64,000 nt of DNA from Alteromonas portus (GCF_005117025.1 NZ_SWCO01000005.1:186001-250000); one strand, 5' to 3'; positions 1 through 9,070 are shown, counted from the first letter of the stretch. Numbers and translations: made by a program. The notes: generated from the sequence alone by a model not told the origin.

Positions 1-1
1 A

Positions 2-61
2 GAGGGTGAAAAAGCTCTAGCCAAACTTAAAGAGCAGTTCGAGACCATTAAAGCGCTTTAA
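2..61 (+). CDS. 3' end of an unidentified gene (partial)
   Basis: The window opens inside a reading frame that ends at a TAA at 59-61 and encodes the last 19 residues of a protein, a charged, probably helical tail ending in ETIKAL. A convincing rho-independent terminator follows about 40 bp later, which supports this being a real gene end. Too little is visible to name it. Confidence 0.5.
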   Translation, partial: EGEKALAKLKEQFETIKAL

Positions 62-100
62 GTGCAGCCCTAGAACGGGGTTTATCGATAAAAATTAGAA

Positions 101-126
101 GGGTTACCGAAAGGTAGCCCTTTTTT
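101..126 (+). terminator. rho-independent terminator
   Basis: GGGTTACC and GGTAGCCC pair (8 bp including one G-U) around a GAAA tetraloop and are followed by six T. It ends the transcript of the gene entering from the left edge. Confidence 0.85.
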
Positions 127-265
127 ATTGGCTCTCGAATAAGGCATCAGCGCACATTCGCATAAGCGCTGATTGACTCGAAAGACTAACACTGTAACTT
201 TCTATCAAAAGCACGGCCTAGTTAAACTCAAGCGCTGCTATTAATGCGCTTCGCTAAGTATGAAT

Positions 266-2941
266 TTAGACATGTTTGCCTAAATATTGTCGAAGCATAC
301 CAACGAGCGATTTCTGCTTTATCGGTTTGGTAAGATAATCATTCATACCGGCATCCATTGCACTCTGTTTGTCTTCTTTCATTGCATTGGCAGAAAGACC
401 AATGATTGGTAAGGCAGTAAATCCTTTCTCACGTAGCATGGTAGTGGCTTCATATCCGTCCATTACCGGCATTTGTACATCCATTAATACAAGGTCGTAT
501 TGTGGGGCATTCTCTACCTTTTGTACTGCTTGTTTACCATCTTCGGCAAGATCGAAAGTGAGTCCAAGACTAGTTAGCATTTCGCCCGTCACCAGTTGGT
601 TAATGTTATTATCTTCAACTAGCAATATGTGCCCTTCAAGCGCCGTTTCTTCAGCCTCATCTTTATAATGTTGTCCTTCATAGCTGGCATCTTTTGTAAT
701 TATCTGGTGCACAAAACGCTCAAACTGGGCGGGCGTAAAGGGATGCATTATTAAAGGGCCTTTCCAGAGCGAGTCATATTTAGCTTGCAGAGCACTACCT
801 GCACTTTCCATTACTAAGCCCACGGATTTTCCGCTTTCAAATAAACTATTCAGCCAGCTAATATTTTTCCTAAAGAAACTAAACTCATGAACATCAACAA
901 CAATATGATCGGGGAGGGTTGTTGCATTCTTAGCGTCGTCGATTGACATAATAGCTGTTGTCGACAGCTGAATTTGACTGCAATAAGCCTCGGGAAGTAA
1001 CGGTGATTCGGTAATGTAAAGGCTGTTATTAGGTAACTGTGGTGAGTTCTGTAACACCCCTGGCTGATTTTTGAATGCTTTGAGTGGAAGCTCAACCACG
1101 AATGTGCTGCCTTTACCCATAGTAGACGTTGCATCGAGTCGTCCGTTCATAAGCTCAGTAAGTTGGCTGACAATTGCTAGGCCTAGTCCGGTGCCGCCGT
1201 ATTTACGGTTGGTTGAACCATCCGCTTGAGTAAAGGGCTTAAATATTTTATCGAGTTGCGCAGCGCTCATACCTATACCCGAATCGGTAATTCGCATGGT
1301 GAGGTTAAGCAGGTTACCTTTTTCATTTAAGCTACCGTCAAATTCAATATCTATACGCCCTTGTTCGGTGAACTTCACAGCATTATTACCAATATTCATA
1401 ATGATTTGGGCAATACGTAGCGGGTCGCCTATGACCTGAGGCGGTATCTCAGGGTTAACTGTAAAGTGAACAGATAAGTTCTTTTCCTTTGCACGTAGTG
1501 CAATCACGGCAATGAGGTTGTCAAACAGCGAGTGTAATGAAAAGCTCACTTCTTCTATTTTTAGCTTACCGGCCTCAATTTTAGAGAAGTCGAGTATATC
1601 GTTTATTACACTCAGCAATATTTGCCCTGAATAGGCAGCTTTATCCAAGTAGCCTCTAACAGAAGTAGAAAGCTCTTGCTGCTGTGCCAGCTCTATAAGC
1701 CCCAAAATACCGTTCATAGGCGTGCGAATTTCGTGGCTCATATTTGCCAAGAACATACTTTTAGATGCGGTAGCTTGCTCGGCTTTAACTTTAGATTCAG
1801 TAATGACCTTATTTAAGTTTTCTAGCTGAGAGTTCATCGTTCTCGCTTCATTTAGCAGCTTTTCTGTTTCACGGTTTTTGTCACTAAATACAAGCGCTGC
1901 TTTTGCTAGTTTTCCTATTTCATCTTTTCGGTTACTGCCTGGAATATTAGAGATTTGCACGCCTTCAGCGAGTTTATTGAACACTTCTGTGATGGAGCGG
2001 ATGGGACCAAGGATACGGAATATTGAAAACAACGCGGCTGCCATCGCAAGTAAAATGGCAAATAAAGAGAACAGCTCTCCGTTACGTTGTGTGTTTTCAG
2101 CTATTTGATACGTGCGCTGAGCAATAACTTCAGAATCATTACTGACTTTTTTCGCCAACTCGCCACTCAAATAAAGAAACTCGTTAGCAGAGCCAGCCAT
2201 AACCACATTAACCAGAAAGAGGTTGCCTTGCGTTATTTGAGTCAACTTAAAAAAGTCGTTTTTAATTCTATCAACAACGCGCTCAATACGCTGTTGTAGG
2301 TCAGTATTAACGGGGGAAGGCAAACGTTTTAAAGCATCAATAGAGTCATTAAATGACTTAATGAATTTCATGTCGGGCTTCATTAAGTACTTTAACATCG
2401 CGTTTTCTGTGCGAATAAGGATGACCTTAGCATCCTCGACATAAGCGGGGGAAATTTCCTGTTTGGCAAGGGCCTTATCAAGTACGCTTTCAAGTAAAGT
2501 GATATCAGACATGGTGCCTTGATCGATAAGGTTATCTCTTTCTGAGCGAGCATCGACAACCTGAGAGAAGTTTTCTTGATAGGCGTTTAGGTGTTCTCTC
2601 ATTCTACTAAGAATTTGATTGCTATCGTCTTGTAGATTGGAATGCTCGTTTACCTCCGCAAGCTTATCAAGCTTACTGTTAATGGTAACCATAAGGCGAC
2701 TAAAGCGAGTTATGGCAGACTTACTCGCGTTTTCTTTGAAGATTAAAACATTGCGCTGTAAATCGACAACGTCACGCTCGAGCTCTTTAACAATACTTAC
2801 ATCAATGACGGCTTTAGATGCAGACGCCACGCCTTTACTTAAAACCTCTTGGTTTTTTCGCGCCACGTAGCCTTGTGCAAGTATGAGTGCGATTAACGCA
2901 AGTAATACTGTTATAAGCTGTACCCGAATTGACGATAACAT
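266..2941 (-). CDS. TorS/BarA-like hybrid sensor histidine kinase
   Basis: An 891-residue inner-membrane hybrid kinase. A membrane anchor (about 8-26) and a second one (about 290-312) enclose a long, almost purely helical periplasmic segment, as in TorS. Then come a HAMP linker (about 312-365), a phosphoacceptor helix with [10 protein letters not shown] (His403), a HATPase with NIGNNAVKF and GTGLGLAI boxes, a receiver-like stretch (about 650-760) with no usable Asp, and an intact receiver with Asp821 in LMDVQMP. There is no Hpt domain, so phosphate must pass on through a separate Hpt protein. It lies 48 bp downstream of the binding-protein gene and is probably co-transcribed; that protein is the obvious candidate input partner. 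The ligand and output are unknown. Confidence 0.9.
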   Translation of the reverse strand: MLSSIRVQLITVLLALIALILAQGYVARKNQEVLSKGVASASKAVIDVSIVKELERDVVDLQRNVLIFKENASKSAITRFSRLMVTINSKLDKLAEVNEHSNLQDDSNQILSRMREHLNAYQENFSQVVDARSERDNLIDQGTMSDITLLESVLDKALAKQEISPAYVEDAKVILIRTENAMLKYLMKPDMKFIKSFNDSIDALKRLPSPVNTDLQQRIERVVDRIKNDFFKLTQITQGNLFLVNVVMAGSANEFLYLSGELAKKVSNDSEVIAQRTYQIAENTQRNGELFSLFAILLAMAAALFSIFRILGPIRSITEVFNKLAEGVQISNIPGSNRKDEIGKLAKAALVFSDKNRETEKLLNEARTMNSQLENLNKVITESKVKAEQATASKSMFLANMSHEIRTPMNGILGLIELAQQQELSTSVRGYLDKAAYSGQILLSVINDILDFSKIEAGKLKIEEVSFSLHSLFDNLIAVIALRAKEKNLSVHFTVNPEIPPQVIGDPLRIAQIIMNIGNNAVKFTEQGRIDIEFDGSLNEKGNLLNLTMRITDSGIGMSAAQLDKIFKPFTQADGSTNRKYGGTGLGLAIVSQLTELMNGRLDATSTMGKGSTFVVELPLKAFKNQPGVLQNSPQLPNNSLYITESPLLPEAYCSQIQLSTTAIMSIDDAKNATTLPDHIVVDVHEFSFFRKNISWLNSLFESGKSVGLVMESAGSALQAKYDSLWKGPLIMHPFTPAQFERFVHQIITKDASYEGQHYKDEAEETALEGHILLVEDNNINQLVTGEMLTSLGLTFDLAEDGKQAVQKVENAPQYDLVLMDVQMPVMDGYEATTMLREKGFTALPIIGLSANAMKEDKQSAMDAGMNDYLTKPIKQKSLVGMLRQYLGKHV

Positions 2942-2989
2942 ATGAGCTTAAAGAACCTTATTCCATTGAAGACGTGGTATTACATTGGT

Positions 2990-4273
2990 TTATGCGGTGA
3001 TAAATTCGTACCACTTTTGTAAGCTATATTCATAGCTTGGCATAACAGTATTCCAAACTGCAACATTGCTAAAGCGTTCTTCGTAACTGCCACCTGTTCG
3101 CTGTGCGCCTTTTTGTACACTCACTTTGCCATCTGGACCTTTTAGAGGTTCAGAGGCAACTTCGCCTTTATACCAATAGTCCCATTCAGCTTGTGATAAA
3201 TACTCGGCGGAGCGGAGAGGGTTTGAAATGTAATATCCTTGCCTAGCTATAAATGCACCAGGCCAACCCGACAGCCACCAGTTCATGTATTCATAAGCTA
3301 CATCTTTTATTCTGCCCTGAGTAGCAGAAGAAAGACACATTACCCCGTGCCAACCTCGATAGCCCTCTTTAGGGGCCGCGAATGTCACCGGAATATTTTG
3401 ACCATTCAGTGCCGAGACAGCGGGGGAGAACATACTTTCAATGGCAACACGGCCGCTTTTCATAAATTCAACAGACTCGGGCACCGATGTCCAAAAACCA
3501 CTAAAGTGGTTGAGCTGGGTTAACTCTATTAGCAGATTGAACAGGTCGTCTAGTTCGTATTCGGTGATGGCGCCAATATCTTTAAAAGTAATAAACCCTT
3601 TTGCTTGCGCGGCTAACGCTAAATCGAATAATCCGATGGTAGGGTCATTTACAATCCCCACTTTTCCAGAAAAATGACGATCTAACAACCACCCCCAGCT
3701 TTCTTCCTGTCCCTGTAGTTCAGCAGGTAGCGTAGACGTGTCATAACCAAATGAGTCTACATTGTGCACGTAGGGTAAAAAGCTGATGGTATCGGTGTGC
3801 TTCTCACCCAACGAGCCATCTCCTTGGACATTGAGAATTTTGTGGGGGGCGTCGCCTGCTCCCATACGAGCGTTTTTGGTGAGCTTACCGGTTTTGCTTA
3901 AGTCGTTTATTTCTTCCCAATAGTGAAGGCGCTTTTTTTGTATAGGTTGAATAGCCTTTGCACGCCACAGTACGTTGATACTATTTGACCATTGCTCGTA
4001 CAAATCAAAAGAGTAAGGGTTCATAGAGGCTTTTTGCAATACAGTAGCACTTCCGCCAGGTTCAAACTCTATGTTAATGCCTAGATCTTCAATAGCGCGC
4101 TGTCGAATAGCTTCTTGCAAAGTGACGTGCGTTCCCATAACCCGCAAGGTTGGTTTTGTTTTACCAATAGCAAAGGGGGTAATGCCGGCTGTCAGTCCAA
4201 GCGCTAGCCCGCCTTTTAACAAAGTGCGGCGTGATGTAGAGGCGTTACTAGTGTTGCAAGGCTTAGTAGACAT
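2990..4273 (-). CDS. Tat-exported periplasmic solute-binding protein (PotD-like)
   Basis: About 427 residues, resembling family 1 / PotD-type extracellular solute-binding proteins. The N-terminus carries a twin-arginine motif, SRRTLLKG, followed by a hydrophobic stretch (GGLALGLTAGI), indicating folded export. I prefer the ATG at 4273; the frame extends 12 codons upstream to 4309, but that would bury the Tat signal and has no ribosome site. No permease or ATPase gene is adjacent. The next gene is the hybrid kinase 48 bp downstream, an arrangement like TorT/TorS or LuxP/LuxQ, so it may be a ligand-sensing partner and not a transport component (inference). Confidence 0.8.
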   Translation of the reverse strand: MSTKPCNTSNASTSRRTLLKGGLALGLTAGITPFAIGKTKPTLRVMGTHVTLQEAIRQRAIEDLGINIEFEPGGSATVLQKASMNPYSFDLYEQWSNSINVLWRAKAIQPIQKKRLHYWEEINDLSKTGKLTKNARMGAGDAPHKILNVQGDGSLGEKHTDTISFLPYVHNVDSFGYDTSTLPAELQGQEESWGWLLDRHFSGKVGIVNDPTIGLFDLALAAQAKGFITFKDIGAITEYELDDLFNLLIELTQLNHFSGFWTSVPESVEFMKSGRVAIESMFSPAVSALNGQNIPVTFAAPKEGYRGWHGVMCLSSATQGRIKDVAYEYMNWWLSGWPGAFIARQGYYISNPLRSAEYLSQAEWDYWYKGEVASEPLKGPDGKVSVQKGAQRTGGSYEERFSNVAVWNTVMPSYEYSLQKWYEFITA

Positions 4274-4458
4274 TATCAAAGTCCGTATAAGAAATATCCT
4301 TTGTAACATTCTGGCATCTATTTCAGAGAGTTACCAAAAAATGTTTGAAGTTAATTTAATGCAATCGTGTTTTGGACATATCTGGTAACACTTAGCTTAT
4401 GGCAAAGTAATTACGATTCCATTATAAAGATATCAAAATGATATCAAAGGTAATGGGT

Positions 4459-5307
4459 ATGCAAGAAAAGAACGGTTTTTCAGTAAACGGATATTTGATG
4501 ATTTGTGTCTTATTGGTTGCACAGGCTGCGGCTTTTTTCTATGCCGTTGGAGGGAGTCCAGAGGGTGGAATTATATTGAGTCTTCTGGTTGGTGCCCTGT
4601 GGATGGGGTACTTTATGGTGCAACCAAATCAAGCCAAAGTAATGACTTTTTTCGGAAGCTATGTCGGTACTGTCTCTGATGTAGGTTTACGTTGGACAAT
4701 TCCATTATTTCGCCGAACCAACATTTCACTTCGCATAAGAAATTTCGAAAGCGCTAAAATAAAGGTAAATGATAACCAGGGTAACCCCATTGAAATAGCG
4801 TCAATTGTAGTGTGGAAAGTAACGGATACTGCTGAAGCTGTATTTGACGTAGACGATTATGAAAGCTTTGTTCGCATTCAAAGTGAGTCTGCTATTCGTA
4901 ATATGGCGAGTAGTTTTCCTTACGACCCTCGCGATGACGAACAAGCTGAAGTGGCCCTTCGTAGTCACCCAATAGAGATATCAGAGCGGTTACAAGAAGA
5001 AATACAAGCCCGTTTAGCAAAAGCAGGGATCACCATATTAGAGTCTCGTATTAGCCACCTTGCCTACGCGCAAGAAATCGCAAGTGCTATGCTACAGCGT
5101 CAACAGGCCTCAGCGATTGTCGCTGCGCGTAAGCAAATTGTGGATGGTGCTGTGGGAACCGTTGAAATGGCCCTTCAACGACTAAACGAAAAAGGGGTTG
5201 TTGAGCTAGATGAAGAGCGCAAAGCGACCATGATCAGTAACCTACTAGTCGTGCTGTGCGGTGATAAATCAACGCAGCCTGTTATTAATACAGGTACAAT
5301 TTATTAG
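4459..5307 (+). CDS. SPFH/Band 7 domain membrane protein
   Basis: About 282 residues. Two close hydrophobic segments at the N-terminus (within about 10-55) anchor the protein; an SPFH/prohibitin-type domain follows (MVQPNQAKVMTFFG, then the RNFESAKIKVND strand region), then a helical Ala/Glu-rich part (ASAMLQRQQASAIVAARK) typical of the stomatin group. SPFH proteins form large membrane-bound rings or microdomains. I place the start at the ATG at 4459 because AAAGG sits 8 bp upstream; in-frame ATGs also occur at 4438 and 4453. The next gene, a small Arc-like protein, starts 63 bp downstream, and both probably share a transcript ending at the terminator at 5565-5608. Confidence 0.88.
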   Translation: MQEKNGFSVNGYLMICVLLVAQAAAFFYAVGGSPEGGIILSLLVGALWMGYFMVQPNQAKVMTFFGSYVGTVSDVGLRWTIPLFRRTNISLRIRNFESAKIKVNDNQGNPIEIASIVVWKVTDTAEAVFDVDDYESFVRIQSESAIRNMASSFPYDPRDDEQAEVALRSHPIEISERLQEEIQARLAKAGITILESRISHLAYAQEIASAMLQRQQASAIVAARKQIVDGAVGTVEMALQRLNEKGVVELDEERKATMISNLLVVLCGDKSTQPVINTGTIY

Positions 5308-5370
5308 TAAAGTTTTGAGTTTCTAATTTTGGTGCCGCAGAGGCGCTCTGTGGCACATAAGGTTTTTATT

Positions 5371-5577
5371 TTGGCGAAGAAAAAAGCGTATCCACTTCGG
5401 ATTAATGAAAATGTACTTGCCGCTATGGAAAGGTGGGCCGCTGATGATTTGCGTAGTGTTAATGCACAAATTGAGTATGTATTAAGACAAGCGCTTGTGA
5501 AGCAAGGCAGAGTCAAACTTGTAGAGAAGGTAGTGGTGGAAGTTGAAGAAATAGAGCTTGGTTCAAAAGTTAACTGA
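5371..5577 (+). CDS. Small Arc/ribbon-helix-helix-like protein
   Basis: About 68 residues, starting at a TTG (5371) with AAGG 8 bp upstream; the frame can be read further up to a GTG at 5329, but that lacks a good ribosome site. The core ([18 protein letters not shown], then [15 protein letters not shown]) is the beta-strand/helix/helix pattern of the Arc-like family, where the second helix packs the dimer and the strand contacts DNA. It lies directly behind the SPFH gene, a pairing I recall from other proteobacteria. Whether it binds DNA or acts as a small partner of the SPFH protein cannot be told from sequence. Confidence 0.8.
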   Translation: MAKKKAYPLRINENVLAAMERWAADDLRSVNAQIEYVLRQALVKQGRVKLVEKVVVEVEEIELGSKVN

Positions 5578-5608
5578 TGTTGAACGTGCAAATCATCAGT
5601 TAACTTTT
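5565..5608. terminator. bidirectional rho-independent terminator
   Basis: AAAAGTTAACTGATG (5565-5579) and its exact reverse complement (5594-5608) form a 15-bp perfect stem with a 14-nt loop. The A-run and T-run at the stem ends make it work on both strands, serving the Arc-like gene on the plus strand (its stop codon lies in the left arm) and the convergent surface-protein gene on the minus strand. Confidence 0.9.
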
Positions 5609-5633
5609 CGAGATGCTTCAAGTCAATCAGTAA

Positions 5634-6446
5634 TTAAATGTTGCGTTGGCGAGAGTGTCTCACCAGTACAATGCCACCTAGTAAAAACAATGGAAGTAAC
5701 GACCAAGCACCACCGTGTTCCTCTACTATTACTACCGTATCTTCTACAATGTACTCGTTGTTTTCACTTTCAAGAGGAAGATAGGCCAGAGCGCTGTCGT
5801 CATAGGCATCGGTAAAAGCCACTAGCTCTTCAGTGTCGGCATCGTAAAGCTCCAACAAAATGTCGTATTCGCTAGGTGGAAATCCAGATACTAATGAACT
5901 TTCGATGGTGAATGTATCAGTTGAATCTTCTGAATAAATATAAAATTCAGACGATACGTGAATTGCATCGTAAACACCCTCTTTACCTAAATACAAAACA
6001 GCGTATACAGGCGCTCGTGTAAAAATTGTGTCGGCGTCAAACTCGATTGAAAATGTAGAGTGATAACCGTCGTAGTCAATATCTTGCTCAAGCGTTACCC
6101 AACTTTCATAAATCCAAAATTCGTTAACGCTGCTTACCACTATGTCGCTTGATGATTTGTTTACACCAAGATGTTGCTGATGTTTGTTCGTTTCACTAAC
6201 TGTATTTTGTTGTGCGACAGTGCTATCGGCAGACTGTTCAACCAGGCTGTCACTTGCCAGCTCGCCTGTTGTTTTAGGTAAAAGTGATTCAGAAGCTACG
6301 AAGGGTTTGTCGTAACGGAATTCGTTTGAGGTAACGTGTTTATCTTCTGATTTACTATCAGAATTTGCATGTGCAGGTGATAAAAGAGCCAGCTGTAATG
6401 TGGCGATAGCAGAGTATGCGGTAAGTGCTAATACTAAGTTTTTCAT
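5634..6446 (-). CDS. Secreted acidic protein with GlyGly-CTERM-type anchor (choice-of-anchor H-like)
   Basis: About 270 residues from the ATG at 6446 (AAGGA about 8 bp upstream). It begins with a signal peptide ending near SPAHA-NS. A low-complexity Ser/Glu/Thr region follows, then a folded, aromatic and Asp-rich domain (FWIYESWVTLEQDIDYDGY, FDADTIFTRAPVYAV) resembling the choice-of-anchor H family. The C-terminus is a sorting signal: a Gly-Gly, a short hydrophobic helix (LLPLFLLGGIVLV) and a basic tail (RHSRQRNI), as in GlyGly-CTERM proteins processed by rhombosortase. No rhombosortase gene is in the window. The function of the domain is unknown. Confidence 0.75.
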   Translation of the reverse strand: MKNLVLALTAYSAIATLQLALLSPAHANSDSKSEDKHVTSNEFRYDKPFVASESLLPKTTGELASDSLVEQSADSTVAQQNTVSETNKHQQHLGVNKSSSDIVVSSVNEFWIYESWVTLEQDIDYDGYHSTFSIEFDADTIFTRAPVYAVLYLGKEGVYDAIHVSSEFYIYSEDSTDTFTIESSLVSGFPPSEYDILLELYDADTEELVAFTDAYDDSALAYLPLESENNEYIVEDTVVIVEEHGGAWSLLPLFLLGGIVLVRHSRQRNI

Positions 6447-6558
6447 CTGTCCATCCTTTTCCAATCGATAATGACAGGGTCATTGTTAACCAAAAAAGAT
6501 GAACAAAAGCTGAAGAGTAACTTAATGACCCCTCAGCTTGTAAAATAGGCGGTTAGGT

Positions 6559-6957
6559 TTAGTCGTCGAAGAAATGGTCTTCTTCTTCGTATTCACCTTC
6601 CTCACGTGGTTCAAAGTACGTACCCCATCCATCGTAGGTCACGTCGTGCTTGTCTGCAATTTTTAGCAAAGTGTCTGAATCAGCATTAAGCTTTTCAATA
6701 TCTAGCTTTCTTTCTACCACGGCATCGAAGCAAAAAATGGTCTCGCCATCATCTAGAATAAGCTCTTCGGCATCTGTCACTTCAAAACCGGCTTTGAACG
6801 CATCAACGGCTGCCTTTTCTAACACGTCGAAGTCGGTGCTGGCGAAATGGTGCTCAATGGTGTAGTCGGCATCTGCTTGACTGCCATCTTCTAGAAGGGC
6901 ATCAATAGTTTCTTGGTTAAACTCGTACCACTCTTCTCTTTCATCGAACTGGGTCAT
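6559..6957 (-). CDS. rraB: Regulator of ribonuclease activity B
   Basis: A 132-residue, very acidic protein matching RraB, which in E. coli binds RNase E and changes degradosome composition and RNA decay. Recognisable parts are the N-terminal EWYEFNQETIDALLEDGS, the central strand EHHFASTDFDVLEKAA, the TYDGWGTYFEP motif, and an acidic tail ending EEEDHFFDD. The ATG at 6957 is preferred; an in-frame GTG lies three codons upstream. Length agrees with the family. It sits between plsC (upstream, same strand, 32 bp apart) and the anchored surface protein. Confidence 0.92.
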   Translation of the reverse strand: MTQFDEREEWYEFNQETIDALLEDGSQADADYTIEHHFASTDFDVLEKAAVDAFKAGFEVTDAEELILDDGETIFCFDAVVERKLDIEKLNADSDTLLKIADKHDVTYDGWGTYFEPREEGEYEEEDHFFDD

Positions 6958-6989
6958 AATAAACACTCGTTAGCAATTTAGGCGCAAGT

Positions 6990-7715
6990 TTACCTGCTTT
7001 TTTCCAGTTCATCGACCTGTGTATTGAGCGCATCAAACTTTTGTTTCATTTCATCATTGAAATAGGCCATCCACTCTTTGATCGAACGCTCTTCCATTAG
7101 CGGTTCAGGCGCAGAAATATCAATCAGTACAATACCGTTGTTCCAACGATTCCACTTCACTTTGTTGTGTAAATTGCTAGCCGTTACCATGACAATCGGC
7201 TCATTAGTGGTTTTGGCTAAACGAAATGCGCCTTGTTTGAAAGGTAGAATACCTCTGCCATAACTTCTCGTGCCTTCAGGAAAAAGCCATACAGATGTTT
7301 TCTTTTTGGCAATGCGATTAGCGGCAATATCCAAGGTGTTTCTGGCTTTCCCAGAGTTTTTTCTATCGATCATGATATTCCCAGATAGCCAATAAATTTG
7401 GCCGAAGATAGGGATCCACTTCAAACTTTTTTTACCAATAGTGACCACGCCGGGAAGCGCTGCTTTACAAATTGTAATTACATCAAAGCTGTTTTGATGA
7501 TTAGCGATAAAAACATAAGGCTCGTTCGTTTTTACAGCGGGGTCTCTTTGTATAACAATTTTGAGGCCCACTATTTTAGCCATAAGCGAATACAAACTAC
7601 CGGCGGCATGCACGTTATCCTTGTGAAAAGGGCGCACAATACAAATGATCAGCAAAATAATGTTGATTAATAAAAAGGCGATAAACAGTGCCGGTATGCG
7701 AAATAAAGCGATCAA
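6990..7715 (-). CDS. plsC: 1-acyl-sn-glycerol-3-phosphate acyltransferase
   Basis: An inner-membrane lysophosphatidate acyltransferase (about 241 residues) that transfers a fatty acyl group to make phosphatidic acid. The first 33 residues are hydrophobic. The catalytic HX4D motif is NHQNSFD and the substrate motif is FPEGTRSYGRG, in the usual order and spacing. The frame opens with a TTG at 7733, but a TTG at 7715 has AGGAG 5 bp upstream and gives an E. coli-like N-terminus, so I prefer it. rraB follows 32 bp downstream. Confidence 0.9.
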   Translation of the reverse strand: MIALFRIPALFIAFLLINIILLIICIVRPFHKDNVHAAGSLYSLMAKIVGLKIVIQRDPAVKTNEPYVFIANHQNSFDVITICKAALPGVVTIGKKSLKWIPIFGQIYWLSGNIMIDRKNSGKARNTLDIAANRIAKKKTSVWLFPEGTRSYGRGILPFKQGAFRLAKTTNEPIVMVTASNLHNKVKWNRWNNGIVLIDISAPEPLMEERSIKEWMAYFNDEMKQKFDALNTQVDELEKSR

Positions 7716-7918
7716 AACAACTCCTAGATACAATTGACGCGCGCAGTATAGATGAAGTTTCAGCGTACACTTGTCCGATGAGTTTTTACAGCGCCGAAAC
7801 TAAATAGGCGCGCCCCTTGTGAAAGTTCTTTCTTTATCGCCTTTAGTATGAGGAAATTTTGCCGATACCGAATTACAATAATAAATAGTTTAATCGAACC
7901 TAACTCGGTAACCACTAC

Positions 7919-9058
7919 ATGCAGACATTTACTCCAGACGACCTAGAAGAAGATATTCTTGCTGACCTTATGGAGGAAATAAACGAACTCTACGAATCGA
8001 GTGAACAAACCTTGATTGAACTAGAGCTTCGCCCCGAAGACAACGAATTACAGCGTGCTCTGTTTCGCTCAATCCACACCATTAAGGGTGACTTGGGCTT
8101 AGTGAACTTCTCTCCCATGATCCCGCTTTTGCAGCATGTTGAAGATTTACTCGATTATTTACGTAAAGGACAGGTAGCGTATACCAGTACCATGAGCGAC
8201 TTGGTGCTACTAACCATGGATAGAGTGAAGGCCTTTGTAGAAGCTGTGATGGCGGACGGTAAGGCTGAATATGACGATAACCTTCACAATCAACTGGTGT
8301 TAGCAATTGGTCGCGTGACACCAGATAATACCGCTGAGCATGAAAAACGCCTTACTGAAGCTGTGTTACTGTTAAATCCAGCGTTAGATATTGTTGCTGA
8401 TGATGACGACCCACAAAGTGTGCAGATAAAGCCACCCACATTAGCGGCCACGGGTATACCGAAAGATATTAGTAGCGAGAAAAAACAAGATATTTTGTTC
8501 TTCCGTGACTTGATGCAAACCATCGAACGTCGCTCTAATTATTGGGCCGGAAGAGGCGACCGCATTGCCAAGTTGGCTATGTACATCAACGATGTTGCTG
8601 AAAAGCCAATTGACGAAGATCAACTGGCAGTCGCTAGTTATGTTCACGATTTCGGTATGGCGTTTATGCCGTTAAAGCTATTGCACAAAGGCGATGAGTT
8701 AAGCGATATCGAATTCAACCTGATGCGTTCTCATGTGTATAAAAGTGCACGTCTTCTAGAGCATTTAGATCAGTGGGATATGGCCCGTAAAATAGTGATG
8801 CAGCATCACGAACGCACAGATGGAACAGGTTATCCACTGGGGATCAAGGAAGACGATATTTGTGAGGGTGCCAAACTGCTCGCAATTGTTGACACCTACG
8901 ATGCAATGACGCATCCAAGAGCGCACAATGAAGATAATGTGCTTTCTAAAAAAGAAGCGGTAATTGAGATCAACCGTAGTGCCAAAGGGCAGTTTAGTAT
9001 GAAGTGGGTACGACTGTTTAATCAGGCTATGACAGCGCTTTTAACCAAAGGGCATTGA
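7919..9058 (+). CDS. Hpt domain fused to a degenerate HD-GYP domain
   Basis: A 379-residue soluble signalling protein. Residues about 5-115 form a histidine phosphotransfer domain with the FRSIHTIKGD motif (His53). Residues about 190-375 resemble an HD-GYP cyclic-di-GMP phosphodiesterase: the C-terminal half is intact (HHERTDGTGYP, then DTYDAMTHPR), but the metal-binding HDIGK box reads HDFGM, so the invariant Lys is missing. It may be a weak enzyme, or a sensor or adaptor. The Hpt half could accept phosphate from a hybrid kinase; two such kinases lie in this window, but nothing ties them to it. It is divergent from plsC and convergent with ntrC. Confidence 0.85.
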   Translation: MQTFTPDDLEEDILADLMEEINELYESSEQTLIELELRPEDNELQRALFRSIHTIKGDLGLVNFSPMIPLLQHVEDLLDYLRKGQVAYTSTMSDLVLLTMDRVKAFVEAVMADGKAEYDDNLHNQLVLAIGRVTPDNTAEHEKRLTEAVLLLNPALDIVADDDDPQSVQIKPPTLAATGIPKDISSEKKQDILFFRDLMQTIERRSNYWAGRGDRIAKLAMYINDVAEKPIDEDQLAVASYVHDFGMAFMPLKLLHKGDELSDIEFNLMRSHVYKSARLLEHLDQWDMARKIVMQHHERTDGTGYPLGIKEDDICEGAKLLAIVDTYDAMTHPRAHNEDNVLSKKEAVIEINRSAKGQFSMKWVRLFNQAMTALLTKGH

Positions 9059-9070
9059 TTAAAAGAGTAT

